From assembly GCF_036250735.1 (NCBI RefSeq), contig NZ_CP109430.1:6882001-6946000 (forward strand): 64,000 bases of DNA. The letters run 5' to 3'. Of this stretch, positions 43,301-51,868 are shown one piece after another (position 1 is the stretch's first letter; every line of letters starts with the position of its first letter). The stretch is from Streptosporangium sp. NBC_01495. Its GTDB lineage: Bacteria; Actinomycetota; Actinomycetes; Streptosporangiales; Streptosporangiaceae. The translations under genes and the position numbers were made by a program. The notes below the pieces were generated by a model. That model saw only the letters and a list, made by a program, of their open reading frames with translations. It ran no database searches and was not told the DNA's origin.

Positions 43301-43316
43301 AATGGTCTAGACCAAG
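43301..43316 (-). promoter_or_regulatory. DasR-type (dre) operator upstream of the PFK gene
   Basis: The 12-nt core TGGTCTAGACCA (43303-43314) is a perfect palindrome identical to the centre of the Streptomyces dre consensus ACTGGTCTAGACCACT; the flanks differ. It lies 111 nt upstream of the PFK start. DasR is the GntR-type repressor of N-acetylglucosamine metabolism, released by GlcN-6-P. Confidence 0.65.
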
Positions 43317-43458
43317 TGGAGTAGTCCTCACATGTCGTTTTCCGCGATCGACGGGAGAGCGGCCCGGCGGCCCGGGGACGGGCCCCGCTCCCCGCGCCCG
43401 GCCGGGCGCGCACGTCGGCGGCAGGTCGAAGGCCTCGGAAAAGGCTCCTGAGAGCACA

Positions 43459-44502
43459 CTACGGCAGGGGCAGCACGCAGGAGGGGGTGCCGACGGCGAA
43501 GACCTCCTCCGCGGGCTGCGGGACGCCTCCCTTGAGCGGGAGTACGGCGACACCGTCCGAGCGCTGGTTGGCCACATACATGTGACCGTCGGCGGCGGCG
43601 AAGTGCCTCGGCCAGACGCCGCCGCAGGGGACCTCCGCCACCGGCTCCAGTCCGGGGCCCGCGAAGACCGAGATCGTGTCGGGCCCCCGGTTGGCGACGT
43701 AGACGAGGCCGCCGGAGACCTCCAGGTGCGAGGGCTGGTTGCGTCCCTCGCTCCCGCTCGCCGGGACGACGGCGATCTCGCGCCACCCGCCGTCGGGAGC
43801 ACCGGAGGCGCCGGAGCCGTCGGGGACGTCAGGGGAACCGGAAAAACCAGAGGAACCAGAGGGACCAGAGGGACCGGAGCCGCCGGAGACCTCGTAGACG
43901 CGCACGGTGCCGTCCAGTTCCCCCGCCACGTACCAGTGACCGCCCGACCAGGCCATGTGCCGGGGGCCCATGCCGGACGCGAGCCGCACCGGCCCCGCGG
44001 GGTGCGGGACCACCTCGTCCCCGACCAGGTAACGGCGGACCTCGTCGCAGCCCAGGTCGCTCACGTACAGCACCCCGTCGGGGCCGAAGACCGCCTGGTG
44101 GGCGTGGGCGCCCTCGCGGTAGGGGAAGATCCACACGTCGGTCAGAAGGCCGGATCCGTCGATGCCGTGCACGCTGACCGTGCCGTCGCCGTAGTTGGTC
44201 ACCGCGAGGCGCGTGCCGGTGGGGTCCACCGCCAGGTGGCAGGGGGCCGACCCCTCGCTGGGCCGCTGCGCGAGCGGGCTCAGCGTGCCGTCCCCGGCGC
44301 GGGCGAAGACGCCGATCGTGCCGCGCTCGCTCTCCCCCACCGCGTACAGGATCGGGAGGGTGGGATGGACGGCGAGGAAGGAGGGGCCGGAGGCCGCCGT
44401 CTCCCCGAGCCGCGCGAGGCTCCCCAGCTCGACCAGGGTGATCCCCGGCCCGGACCCGTCGGTGTCCGGGGTGTATCCACCGATGTACGCGACCTCAGCC
44501 AT
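43459..44502 (-). CDS. Beta-propeller lactonase (6-phosphogluconolactonase-like)
   Basis: Member of the YbhE/Pgl seven-bladed lactonase family: AYIGGYTPDTDGSGPG at the N-terminus, SFLAVHPTLPILYAVGE, CHLAVDPTGTRLAVTNYGDG, HAHQAVFGPDG, GPRHMAWS, NQPSHLEVSGGLVYVANRG, and PRHFAAADGHMYVANQRS. 347 residues, average length. Between blades (about residues 210-245) there is a Gly/Ser/Pro-rich insertion with GPSGPSGSSGFSGSP-type repeats. Whether it acts on 6-phosphogluconolactone or another lactone is unknown. The second of two adjacent ATGs has better spacing to GGGAG. It is upstream of the PFK gene, but with the dre region between them. Confidence 0.85.
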   Translation of the reverse strand: MAEVAYIGGYTPDTDGSGPGITLVELGSLARLGETAASGPSFLAVHPTLPILYAVGESERGTIGVFARAGDGTLSPLAQRPSEGSAPCHLAVDPTGTRLAVTNYGDGTVSVHGIDGSGLLTDVWIFPYREGAHAHQAVFGPDGVLYVSDLGCDEVRRYLVGDEVVPHPAGPVRLASGMGPRHMAWSGGHWYVAGELDGTVRVYEVSGGSGPSGPSGSSGFSGSPDVPDGSGASGAPDGGWREIAVVPASGSEGRNQPSHLEVSGGLVYVANRGPDTISVFAGPGLEPVAEVPCGGVWPRHFAAADGHMYVANQRSDGVAVLPLKGGVPQPAEEVFAVGTPSCVLPLP

Positions 44503-44616
44503 CATGCTCCCGCCGTGGGCGCGGCCCGCGCCGCCCCCAGCTCATCATCCGTTCTCAGCCAAAGTGCGAAGCTAGCGCAGCCGACCGCCGATCTCACAGG
44601 GGCCCACGCCGATCGA

Positions 44617-44671
44617 TTCATTGACCGCGCCAACTTCATTGACCGCGTCAACGAATTGATTGATGCTGTCA
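44617..44671 (+). promoter_or_regulatory. Tandem operator repeats before the MarR-GNAT gene
   Basis: Two direct 18-nt copies of TTCATTGACCGCG(C/T)CAAC (44617-44652) followed by a third TTGA-N5-TCAA element (44659-44671). The second holds the perfect palindrome TTGAC-CGC-GTCAA. Likely autoregulatory MarR sites; they run up to the start codon. Confidence 0.6.
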
Positions 44672-44674
44672 AGC

Positions 44675-45595
44675 ATGGAGAGACACGTGGCGGAGGTCCG
44701 CGCCTTCAACCGCTTCTACACGAGGCTCATCGGCCTGCTCCACCAGGGCCTCCTGGACAGCTCCTACTCGCTGACCGAGATGAGGGTGCTGTTCGAGCTG
44801 GACCGGGCGGGCCGGATGGAGACGGGCGACCTGCGGCGGCTGCTCGGACTCGACGCCGGATACCTCAGCCGAATGCTCGGCAGGTTCGAGGGCGACGGGC
44901 TGGTGGTGCGCGAGCGGTCCGCCGCCGACGCGCGGCGGCAGGTGGTCGAGCTCACCACCGAGGGCAGGACCAGGTTCGCGGGCTTCGACGAGCGCGCGGC
45001 GGAGGAGGTACGCGAGCTGCTGTCCGGGGTGACCGACGAAGACGGCGGGCGGCTGGTCGCGAGCATGGCGACGATCGAGGAGATCCTGGGCCGGGCGCCG
45101 AAGCCGGACCGGCCCTACGTCATCCGCCCGCCGCGTCCCGGCGACCTCGGCTGGGTGGTCTACCGGCACGGCACGCTCTACAGCCAGGAGCGGGGCTGGG
45201 GGATGAACTTCGAGGCGATGGTGGCCAGGGTCGTGTCCGACTACGTGGACGGCCACGACCCCCGGCACGAGGCGGCCTGGATCGCCGAGGTGGACGGCGA
45301 ACGCGCCGGGTGCGTCTTCTGCGTGCGCAAGGACGACGAGACCGCGCAGCTGCGGATGCTGCTGGTCGAGCCGTCCACCCGCGGCATGGGGATCGGCACC
45401 CGGCTCGTGGACGAGTGCGTGCGCTTCGCCAGGGCGGCCGGCTACCGGCGGATGGTGCTGTGGACCAGGGACGTGCTGGTGGGCGCCAGGCGCATCTACC
45501 GGGCGGCGGGCTTCGAGCTGGTCGAGAAGGAGCGGGGCGAGGGGGACGGGGGCGACAAGAGCTTCGTCGAGGAGATCTGGGCCCGCGACCTCTGA
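44675..45595 (+). CDS. MarR-type regulator fused to GNAT acetyltransferase
   Basis: A 306-residue bifunctional protein. Residues 1-145 form a MarR winged helix (SYSLTEMRVLFELDRAG, LRRLLGLDAGYLSRMLGRFE, DARRQVVELTTEGR). Residues 150-306 form a GNAT domain with MLLVEPSTRGMGIGTRLVDE as acetyl-CoA loop and ARRIYRAAGFELVEKE. The MarR-GNAT architecture is known in bacteria and may couple DNA binding to metabolite acetylation; the substrate is unknown. ATG at 44675 is used because upstream starts lie within the operator repeats. It is divergent from the lactonase gene. Confidence 0.88.
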   Translation: MERHVAEVRAFNRFYTRLIGLLHQGLLDSSYSLTEMRVLFELDRAGRMETGDLRRLLGLDAGYLSRMLGRFEGDGLVVRERSAADARRQVVELTTEGRTRFAGFDERAAEEVRELLSGVTDEDGGRLVASMATIEEILGRAPKPDRPYVIRPPRPGDLGWVVYRHGTLYSQERGWGMNFEAMVARVVSDYVDGHDPRHEAAWIAEVDGERAGCVFCVRKDDETAQLRMLLVEPSTRGMGIGTRLVDECVRFARAAGYRRMVLWTRDVLVGARRIYRAAGFELVEKERGEGDGGDKSFVEEIWARDL

Positions 45596-45726
45596 CCTCG
45601 CCCCCTTCTCTGCGGGCCGGAGCGCCGGATCCGCCACGACGGCGCGTCTCCCCGCCGGACGTGCCCGCCCCCTTCGTAGGGGAGACCTGAGGCGGAGGCG
45701 GGCGCGTCCGGCCCGCCGGGCGAGGT

Positions 45727-47919
45727 TCAGCCGGACAGGCCGATGCGGGCGTGGAGGCGGCGCAGAGGGCCCGGGGCCCACCAGTTGGCCTCACCGGCCA
45801 GGCGCATCGCGGCGGGGACCAGGATCGCGCGGATCACGGTCGCGTCCACGAGGATCGCCACCGCCATCCCCACGCCCAGCATCTGCACGAAGACCACCTC
45901 CGCGGTGCCGTAGGCCGCAAACGACACCGCCAGGATCCCGCCCGCCGCCGTGATGAGGGGGGCACCGCGCTGGAGCCCGGTCACCACGGCCCCCGAGGTG
46001 TCGCCGGTCAGGTCGTACTCCTCCTTGATCCGCGACAGCAGGAAGACCTCGTAGTCCATCGAGAGCCCGTACGCGACGCAGAACATCAGGATCGGGATGC
46101 TCGGGTCGAGGGTCCCCGTGGGGGTGAAGCCCAGCGGGCCCGACAGGTTGCCGTCCTGGTAGATCCAGACCAGGGCGCCGAACATCACCGACAGGCTGAG
46201 CAGGTTGAGCACCGTCGCCTTGAGCGGGATCAGCACGCTGCCCGTCATCACGAACAGCACCGCGAAGGTGATCGCCAGGATCAGCCCGAGCAGCGGCGGC
46301 AGCCGCTCGATCACGGCCTGCCGGTAGTCGGCCAGCTCGGCCGGGTAGCCGCCGACCAGCACCTCGAACGGCGCCTTCAGCGCCCTGACGTCGTGGACCA
46401 GCCGGACGGGGTCGTCCTCCATCAGCTCGGCGGAGGGGACCACCGACAGCCAGGTGCCCCCGGTGCCCGCGAACCGCGCCGGGTCTCCGGCGGAGATCCG
46501 GCCGCCCGCCGCGTACGACCCGGCGGCGGAGTCGACCTGGGCGACGCCCGGGAGGCGGGAGAGCGCGGCGGCGTAACCGGGTACGGCCTCGGGGGGCGCT
46601 CCGGCCGCGCCCGTGGAGACGATCTGGAGGGCGTCGGTCTCCTCGGCGGGGAACTCGGCGCGGATCACGTCCGAGGTCTGCCTGGCGGGCGCGGACGCGG
46701 GCAGGACGCGGTCGTCGGCGACGCCGAGGCGCAGGCCGAGGAAGGGCGAGCCGAGCAGCAGGAGCACCGCGGCCGCGACCCCGCCGTAGACGACCGGCCT
46801 GCGCATGACGCGGGTCGCCAGACCGCGCCAGAAAGTTCCCCCCGCCGCCGCGGACCGGCGCGACAGCACCCGGTCGCCGACGGCGGCGAGGATCGCGGGC
46901 AGGACGACCACGGCGCCGACCACTCCCCCGACGACGACCGCGATCCCGGCGTAGGCGAAGGAGCGGAAGAAGTCGAAGGGCATGAGCAGGAGCACGCTCA
47001 GCGAGGCGGCGACCGTCACCCCGCTGAAGATCACCGTGCGGCCGGCCCGCTCGACGGCGTGGGCGACCGCCTCGTGCCGGTCCCTGCCCAGCCCCACCTC
47101 CTCCCGGAATCGGGCGATCATGAACAGCGAGTAGTCGACGCCCAGGCCGAGCCCCATGGCCAGGGTGAGGTTCAGCGCGAACGTCGACAGGTCCGCGTAC
47201 AGGAGCGGTATCCGCAGCAGCGCCAGCCCGATCACCATGGCCAGCGCGCCGAGCACGACCGGCAGCACGGCGGCGAGGACGCGCCGCAGGTAGACCCAGA
47301 GCAGCACGAGCACGAGCGGGACGACCACCAGCTCGGCACGGACGAAGTCCTGCCTGGCCAGCGGCACGGTCTGACGGAAGACCTCCTCGCCGCCGCCCGC
47401 CCTGACGGTGGTCGCGGCGTCGCCGCGCAGGACCTCGGGGATGATCCTCGGCAGGATCTCGGAGCGGACCCGGTTGGCGTCGCCGGGGATGCGGGCGACC
47501 ACGAGCGCGTGCCTGCCGTCCTCGCTGCGCAGCGTGGCGGGGTTGCCCCGCGACCAGTAGGACGCCGTCTCGGCCACGCCCTCGAAAGCCGCCAGCCGGG
47601 TGGTGAGCGCCCGTCCGGAGGCGGCGACGGCGGGGGTGTCGACGGTCCCGTTCCTCGCGGTGACCAGGAGGACCAGGTCGGCGCTCCCGGTGCCGAACCG
47701 CCCGGCCAGCTCCGCCTGCGCCCGATCGGACTCCGAGCCGGGCGCCTCGTACCTGGCCAGGGAGAGCCCGGACACCGTGCCCGCGGCCAGTGCTCCCAGC
47801 ACGACGGCGCCGAGCAGGGCGAGGACCATCACCAGGCGGCGGCGCCGCACGAGGAGGTGGCCGAGTCGTCTCAGCGGCGGTATGGGAGGCGCCGCGACCG
47901 GGCGCGGGTCAGTCTTCAT
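45727..47919 (-). CDS. MMPL/RND-family transporter
   Basis: A 730-residue membrane exporter with 12 predicted membrane helices in two halves, each with a large extracytoplasmic loop. Typical segments: GLGLGVDYSLFMIARFREEV and AYGLSMDYEVFLLSRIKEEYD (the MMPL signature repeated in each half), SGVTVAASLSVLLLMP, and TGSVLIPLKATVLNLLSLS. Such proteins export lipids, drugs or antibiotics. It is controlled most probably by the divergent TetR gene, with which it shares a 90-nt promoter region. ATG at 47919 follows GGGG. Confidence 0.93.
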   Translation of the reverse strand: MKTDPRPVAAPPIPPLRRLGHLLVRRRRLVMVLALLGAVVLGALAAGTVSGLSLARYEAPGSESDRAQAELAGRFGTGSADLVLLVTARNGTVDTPAVAASGRALTTRLAAFEGVAETASYWSRGNPATLRSEDGRHALVVARIPGDANRVRSEILPRIIPEVLRGDAATTVRAGGGEEVFRQTVPLARQDFVRAELVVVPLVLVLLWVYLRRVLAAVLPVVLGALAMVIGLALLRIPLLYADLSTFALNLTLAMGLGLGVDYSLFMIARFREEVGLGRDRHEAVAHAVERAGRTVIFSGVTVAASLSVLLLMPFDFFRSFAYAGIAVVVGGVVGAVVVLPAILAAVGDRVLSRRSAAAGGTFWRGLATRVMRRPVVYGGVAAAVLLLLGSPFLGLRLGVADDRVLPASAPARQTSDVIRAEFPAEETDALQIVSTGAAGAPPEAVPGYAAALSRLPGVAQVDSAAGSYAAGGRISAGDPARFAGTGGTWLSVVPSAELMEDDPVRLVHDVRALKAPFEVLVGGYPAELADYRQAVIERLPPLLGLILAITFAVLFVMTGSVLIPLKATVLNLLSLSVMFGALVWIYQDGNLSGPLGFTPTGTLDPSIPILMFCVAYGLSMDYEVFLLSRIKEEYDLTGDTSGAVVTGLQRGAPLITAAGGILAVSFAAYGTAEVVFVQMLGVGMAVAILVDATVIRAILVPAAMRLAGEANWWAPGPLRRLHARIGLSG

Positions 47920-47979
47920 GATCATCCCCGAAATTCGGTAAACTGCTCGTGTTTTAGGGTTCGAGACAGGAATACAAGT

Positions 47980-47993
47980 AAATGCTCGCATTT
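47980..47993. promoter_or_regulatory. Palindromic operator between MMPL and TetR genes
   Basis: AAATGC-TC-GCATTT, a perfect dyad in an AT-rich patch, 17 nt before the TetR ATG and about 60 nt before the MMPL start. Position and symmetry fit a TetR operator controlling both genes. Confidence 0.6.
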
Positions 47994-48009
47994 GTCAACG
48001 GGATGACGC

Positions 48010-48774
48010 ATGCCTGAGAAACGTCCGGCGACCGGACAGCCGGCGGACGACCGGCCCGCGACCGCGCGGCGGACCGGCAGGCGGGCGACCGGCCAGCGCG
48101 CCGTCGACCAGGCCACCGACGACCAGGCCGATGGCAGTCAGGCCGCGACCACGCGGCGGCCGGTCAAGCGGCAGGCGCGCGGCCTCAGGCGGATGGAGGA
48201 GATCCTCGACGCCGCCGAGGGGGTGATCGCCGAGGCCGGCTACGCCGACATGACCACGAACGCGGTGGCCGAGCGGGCGGGCATGTCCCCGGGCTCGCTG
48301 TACCAGTTCTTCCGCAACAAGGAGGAGATCCTGGACGGCCTGCTCGACCGCTTCACCGAGGGGCGGAGCGCGCACTGGGCGGCCAGGCTCACCGGCGACG
48401 TCGTACGGATGCCCGCGGCCGACCTGATCGACCAGGTGGTCGACGAGATCGTCGCCTACAAGGCCTCCCGCCCGGCCTACTGGGCCCTGCTGCACGGCTC
48501 CGCCACCGGCGACCGGCTGGCGACGGCGTCCGAGCGGCTCCATCGGGACATCGCCCGGCGCATCGCCGAGGTCCTCTCCGTACGCGCGCCCCGTCTCGGC
48601 GAGGAGCGGCGCCTGCTGATCGCCACGATGATGCTGGCCACCATCAGGGCGGTGCTCCCGCTGGTCGCGGCGGGACCGCCGGAACGCGCGGCGGAACTGA
48701 CCGCCGAGCTCAAGACCCTGCTCACGGGCTACCTGTCGACCTCCACGGACTCCGGCCAGGAACCGGGCGCCTGA
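48010..48774 (+). CDS. TetR-family transcriptional regulator
   Basis: A 254-residue repressor. A long basic, repetitive N-terminal extension (about 55 residues, RPATGQPADDRPATARRTG-like) precedes the helix-turn-helix (about 60-105: RMEEILDAAEGVIAEAGYAD, TTNAVAERAGMSPGSLYQFF). The C-terminal ligand domain follows the usual pattern. Divergence from the MMPL gene with a shared palindrome suggests local drug- or lipid-efflux control. The N-terminal extension is unusual and may reflect repeat expansion, or the true start may be downstream (no closer ATG is well placed). Confidence 0.88.
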   Translation: MPEKRPATGQPADDRPATARRTGRRATGQRAVDQATDDQADGSQAATTRRPVKRQARGLRRMEEILDAAEGVIAEAGYADMTTNAVAERAGMSPGSLYQFFRNKEEILDGLLDRFTEGRSAHWAARLTGDVVRMPAADLIDQVVDEIVAYKASRPAYWALLHGSATGDRLATASERLHRDIARRIAEVLSVRAPRLGEERRLLIATMMLATIRAVLPLVAAGPPERAAELTAELKTLLTGYLSTSTDSGQEPGA

Positions 48775-48846
48775 GTCACCGGCCCCGAAGGGGCATCCGC
48801 GGGGATGCCGACCATGAACCCCGAGGTCAGGACCCCGCCCTAATTC

Positions 48847-48868
48847 CCTATTTATAGATAGGTATTAT
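48847..48868 (+). promoter_or_regulatory. Promoter and dyad for the sulfonate operon
   Basis: A strikingly AT-rich island. The dyad CCTAT-N6-ATAGG (48847-48862) ends just before TATTAT (48863-48868), a near-perfect -10, so a bound protein would block RNA polymerase. The pattern resembles Rrf2/CymR-type sulfur regulator sites, but the regulator is not encoded here. Confidence 0.55.
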
Positions 48869-48921
48869 GTGGTTAATATCGGGGGCACCACCCCGTTCCG
48901 TATGAGCCCTATGAGGCGAAG

Positions 48922-50004
48922 ATGCGCTTGCACTGGTTCCTGCCGACCACCGGCGACGGCCACCACGTCAGGCCCGCCACGACCACCGTCGCGGCGGGCG
49001 GCGCCGCGGCCAGGCCCGCGACGCTCGACTACCTGTCCCAGGTGGCCCGCGCCGCCGAGGCGGCCGGTTTCGAGGCGGCGCTGACCCCGGTCGGGGCGGG
49101 CTGCCCCGACCCGCTGGTGGCGTGCAGCGCCGTCGCGGCACGGACCGACCGGCTCAAGCTGCTGGTGGCCTTCCGGCCCGGCTTCACCCTGCCCACGCTG
49201 CTCGCCCAGCAGGCGCAGACCCTCCAGGAGATCAGCGGGGGACGGCTCCTGCTCAACGTGGTCACCGGCGGCGACCCCCGGGAGCAGCGCGCCTACGGCG
49301 ACTTCCTCGACCACGACGCCCGCTACGAGCGCACCGGCGAGTTCATCGAGGTGCTCAGGCGCACCTGGGCGGGCGAGCCGTTCGATCACCTGGGCGCCCA
49401 CTACCGGGTGTCGGGGGGCGGGCTCGCCACTGCGCTCCCCGACACCCCCGACATCTACTTCGGCGGGGCCTCCCCCGCCGCGGAGCGGGTGGCCGCCGCC
49501 GGGGCGGACGTCTACCTGATGTGGGGCGAGCCCCCGGCGATGATCGCCGAACGGGTCGCCAGGATGCGCGGGCTCGCCGCCGAGGCGGGCCGCGAGCTGC
49601 GGTTCGGCATCCGGCTCCACGTCATCGCCCGCGACACCTCCGAGGAGGCCTGGGCGCACGCCCGGCGCCTGCTCGACGGCATGGACCCCGACAGGATCGC
49701 CGCCGCCCAGGCGCGGTTCGCCCGGATGGACTCCGTGGGGCAGCGCCGCATGGCCGACCTCCACGGGGGTTCCGCAGACGCGCTGGAGATCTCGCCCAAC
49801 CTCTGGGCGGGGGTCGGGCTGGTCCGGGAGGGCGCCGGTACCGCGCTGGTCGGCAGCTACGCGGAGGTCGCCGAGCGCATCCGCGAATACGCCGATCTGG
49901 GCCTGTCGGAGTTCGTCCTGTCCGGCTGGCCGCACCTGGAGGAGGCCTGGCGGGTGGGCGACTTCGTCCTCCCCCGGCTGGCCGCTCCCGCGCTCGTCGC
50001 GTGA
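48922..50004 (+). CDS. ssuD: FMNH2-dependent alkanesulfonate monooxygenase
   Basis: Releases sulfite from alkanesulfonates using reduced flavin from a separate reductase. The 360-residue luciferase-like TIM barrel has MRLHWFLPTTGDG, LDYLSQVARAAEAAGFEAAL, LVAFRPGFTLPTLLAQQAQT, GGRLLLNVVTGGDPREQRAYG and LRFGIRLHVIARDT. These match SsuD over the whole length. ATG follows GAGGCGAAG. The stop overlaps the permease start (GTGA). No NADPH:FMN reductase (ssuE) is in the operon. Confidence 0.92.
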   Translation: MRLHWFLPTTGDGHHVRPATTTVAAGGAAARPATLDYLSQVARAAEAAGFEAALTPVGAGCPDPLVACSAVAARTDRLKLLVAFRPGFTLPTLLAQQAQTLQEISGGRLLLNVVTGGDPREQRAYGDFLDHDARYERTGEFIEVLRRTWAGEPFDHLGAHYRVSGGGLATALPDTPDIYFGGASPAAERVAAAGADVYLMWGEPPAMIAERVARMRGLAAEAGRELRFGIRLHVIARDTSEEAWAHARRLLDGMDPDRIAAAQARFARMDSVGQRRMADLHGGSADALEISPNLWAGVGLVREGAGTALVGSYAEVAERIREYADLGLSEFVLSGWPHLEEAWRVGDFVLPRLAAPALVA

Positions 50005-50822
50005 GCGTCCTCACCTCCCGCCCCCGTCTCCAATCCCGTCTCCGACCCGTGCAGGGGTTCTGGCGGGCCCTGGCGCTGCGGGCCGGGGCGATCGTCGCGC
50101 TGGTCGCGATCTGGCAGGCCGTGGCCATGGCCGGGATCTGGCCGCCGGTCTTCGTACCTGAACCCGTCGCGGTCTGGGACCAGTTCCTGCGCACCACCGT
50201 CGAGGGCGTGAGCGGCCACACCCTGCAAGAACACCTGCTCACCAGCCTGCGCCGCATCCTGCTCGGCTGCCTGTACGGGGTGACGGGCGGCATCGCGCTG
50301 GGACTGCTGATCGGCATGGTCCCCACGCTGCGCGCGCTGCTCGGCCCGCTGGTCACGTTCGTGCGCACCCTGCCGCCGCTGGCGTACCTCAGCCTGCTGG
50401 TGATCTGGTTCGGCATCGACGAGGAGCCCAAGATCTGGCTCCTGCTGCTCGCCGCGCTCCCGCCGGTCGCGGTGGCCACCGCCGACGCCGTACGCGGCGT
50501 GCACGAGGACTACCTGAACGCGGCCCGCTCGCTGGGCGCCCGCCGGCACGAGCTGCCGCTGCGGGTGGTGCTGCCGAGCGCGCTGCCCGAGATCATCACG
50601 GGGGTACGGGTGGCCGTGGGTGTCGCCTACACCACCGTGGTCGCCGCCGAGACCGTGAACGGCGTGCCCGGCATCGGCGGCATGGTCCGCGACGCCCAGC
50701 GCTACAACCAGACGGACGTGGTCGTGCTCGGGATCATCGTCATCGGCCTGTCCGGCCTGCTCATCGACTTCCTCCTGCAAACGCTGGACCGCCGCCTGGT
50801 GCCCTGGCGCGGCCGTACCTAG
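50001..50822 (+). CDS. ssuC: Aliphatic sulfonate ABC transporter permease
   Basis: Membrane channel of the sulfonate importer, 273 residues, with about six hydrophobic helices. The BPD_transp_1 loop EAA-like motif is in YLNAARSLGARRHELPLRVVLPSALPEI form: AARSLGARRHELPLRVVLP. The SsuC/TauC/NrtB subfamily is shown by GVAYTTVVAAETVNG and GIGGMVRDAQRYNQTDVV. GTG start overlaps ssuD. The assignment to sulfonates rests on the ssuD neighbour. Confidence 0.9.
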   Translation: MSVLTSRPRLQSRLRPVQGFWRALALRAGAIVALVAIWQAVAMAGIWPPVFVPEPVAVWDQFLRTTVEGVSGHTLQEHLLTSLRRILLGCLYGVTGGIALGLLIGMVPTLRALLGPLVTFVRTLPPLAYLSLLVIWFGIDEEPKIWLLLLAALPPVAVATADAVRGVHEDYLNAARSLGARRHELPLRVVLPSALPEIITGVRVAVGVAYTTVVAAETVNGVPGIGGMVRDAQRYNQTDVVVLGIIVIGLSGLLIDFLLQTLDRRLVPWRGRT

Positions 50823-50833
50823 GAAAGACCCCC

Positions 50834-51868
50834 ATGAAACGCATGATCCTCGCCCTCACCGCCGCCGCCCTCGCCCTCACCGCCTGCGGGTCCGGTACGG
50901 AGGAGGCCAAGCCCGCCGCCGACGGCTCCCCGGCGACCCTGCGCATCGGCTACCAGCTCATCCCCAACGGGGACCTGATCGTCAAGGACCAGCAGTGGCT
51001 GGAGAAGGCGCTGCCGAACACCAAGATCACATGGAGCAAGTTCGACTCCGGCGGCGACGTGAACACCGCGATGATCGCCGGATCGCTCGACATCGGGCTG
51101 GCGGGCAGCAGCCCGGTCACCCGCGGGCTGTCGGCGCCCCTCAACATCCCGTACCGGGTGCCGTGGATCTTCGACGTGATCGGCGACAACGAGGCGCTCG
51201 TCGCCCGGGGCGGCGTGACCGACGTCAAGGGGCTCGCGGGCAAGCGGGTCGCCGCCCCCTTCGCCTCGACCACCCACTACAGCCTGCTCGCCGCGCTCGC
51301 CGAGGCCGGACTGTCGGAGGCCGACGTGAAGATCCTCGACATGGAGCCGCCGGACATCCAGGCCGCCTGGCAGCGCGGTGACATCGACGCCGCCTACGTC
51401 TGGACGCCCACCCTGGCCGAGCTGCAGAAGAACGGCGGCACGACGCTGGTCACCAGCCGCGAACTGGCCCAGCGGGGCAAGCTCACCGCGGACCTCGCGG
51501 TGGTGAGCGACGACTTCGCGAAGAGGTACCCGAAGGCGCTGCACGTCTGGCTCCAGCAGCAGGACCGCGCGGTCAAGCTGGCCAGGAGCGACAAGGACGC
51601 CGCCGCCGCGGCCATCGGCCGCCAGCTCAACCTCGACCCGGCGGAGGCCGCGCGCCAGCTCGGCCAGCTCGTGCTCCTCGACGCCGGCGAGCAGCGCTCC
51701 GCCGAGTATCTCGGCACCCCCTCGGCCCCCGGCAAATTCGCCGAGAACCTGCGCAGCTCGGCCGAGTTCCTCAAGGGCCAGAAGAAGGTGGACGCCGTGC
51801 CGGAGCTGAGCGTCTTCCAGAAGGGCCTGGCCACGCAGGAGCTCGCGGATGCCTTCGCCGGAAGCTGA
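50834..51868 (+). CDS. Sulfonate/taurine ABC transporter substrate-binding lipoprotein
   Basis: Extracytoplasmic binding protein, 344 residues. A signal peptide ends in a lipobox (LALTACGSG), so Cys18 is lipid-modified. The NMT1/THI5-like PBP fold shows LRIGYQLIPNGDLIVKDQ, DIGLAGSSPVTRGLSAP, GLAGKRVAAPFASTTHYSLL, and AAWQRGDIDAAYVWTPTLAE. The last motif is close to TauA, so taurine may be a ligand as well as alkanesulfonates. GGAAAGACCCCC precedes the ATG. The 3' end overlaps the ATPase gene by 20 nt. Confidence 0.88.
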   Translation: MKRMILALTAAALALTACGSGTEEAKPAADGSPATLRIGYQLIPNGDLIVKDQQWLEKALPNTKITWSKFDSGGDVNTAMIAGSLDIGLAGSSPVTRGLSAPLNIPYRVPWIFDVIGDNEALVARGGVTDVKGLAGKRVAAPFASTTHYSLLAALAEAGLSEADVKILDMEPPDIQAAWQRGDIDAAYVWTPTLAELQKNGGTTLVTSRELAQRGKLTADLAVVSDDFAKRYPKALHVWLQQQDRAVKLARSDKDAAAAAIGRQLNLDPAEAARQLGQLVLLDAGEQRSAEYLGTPSAPGKFAENLRSSAEFLKGQKKVDAVPELSVFQKGLATQELADAFAGS

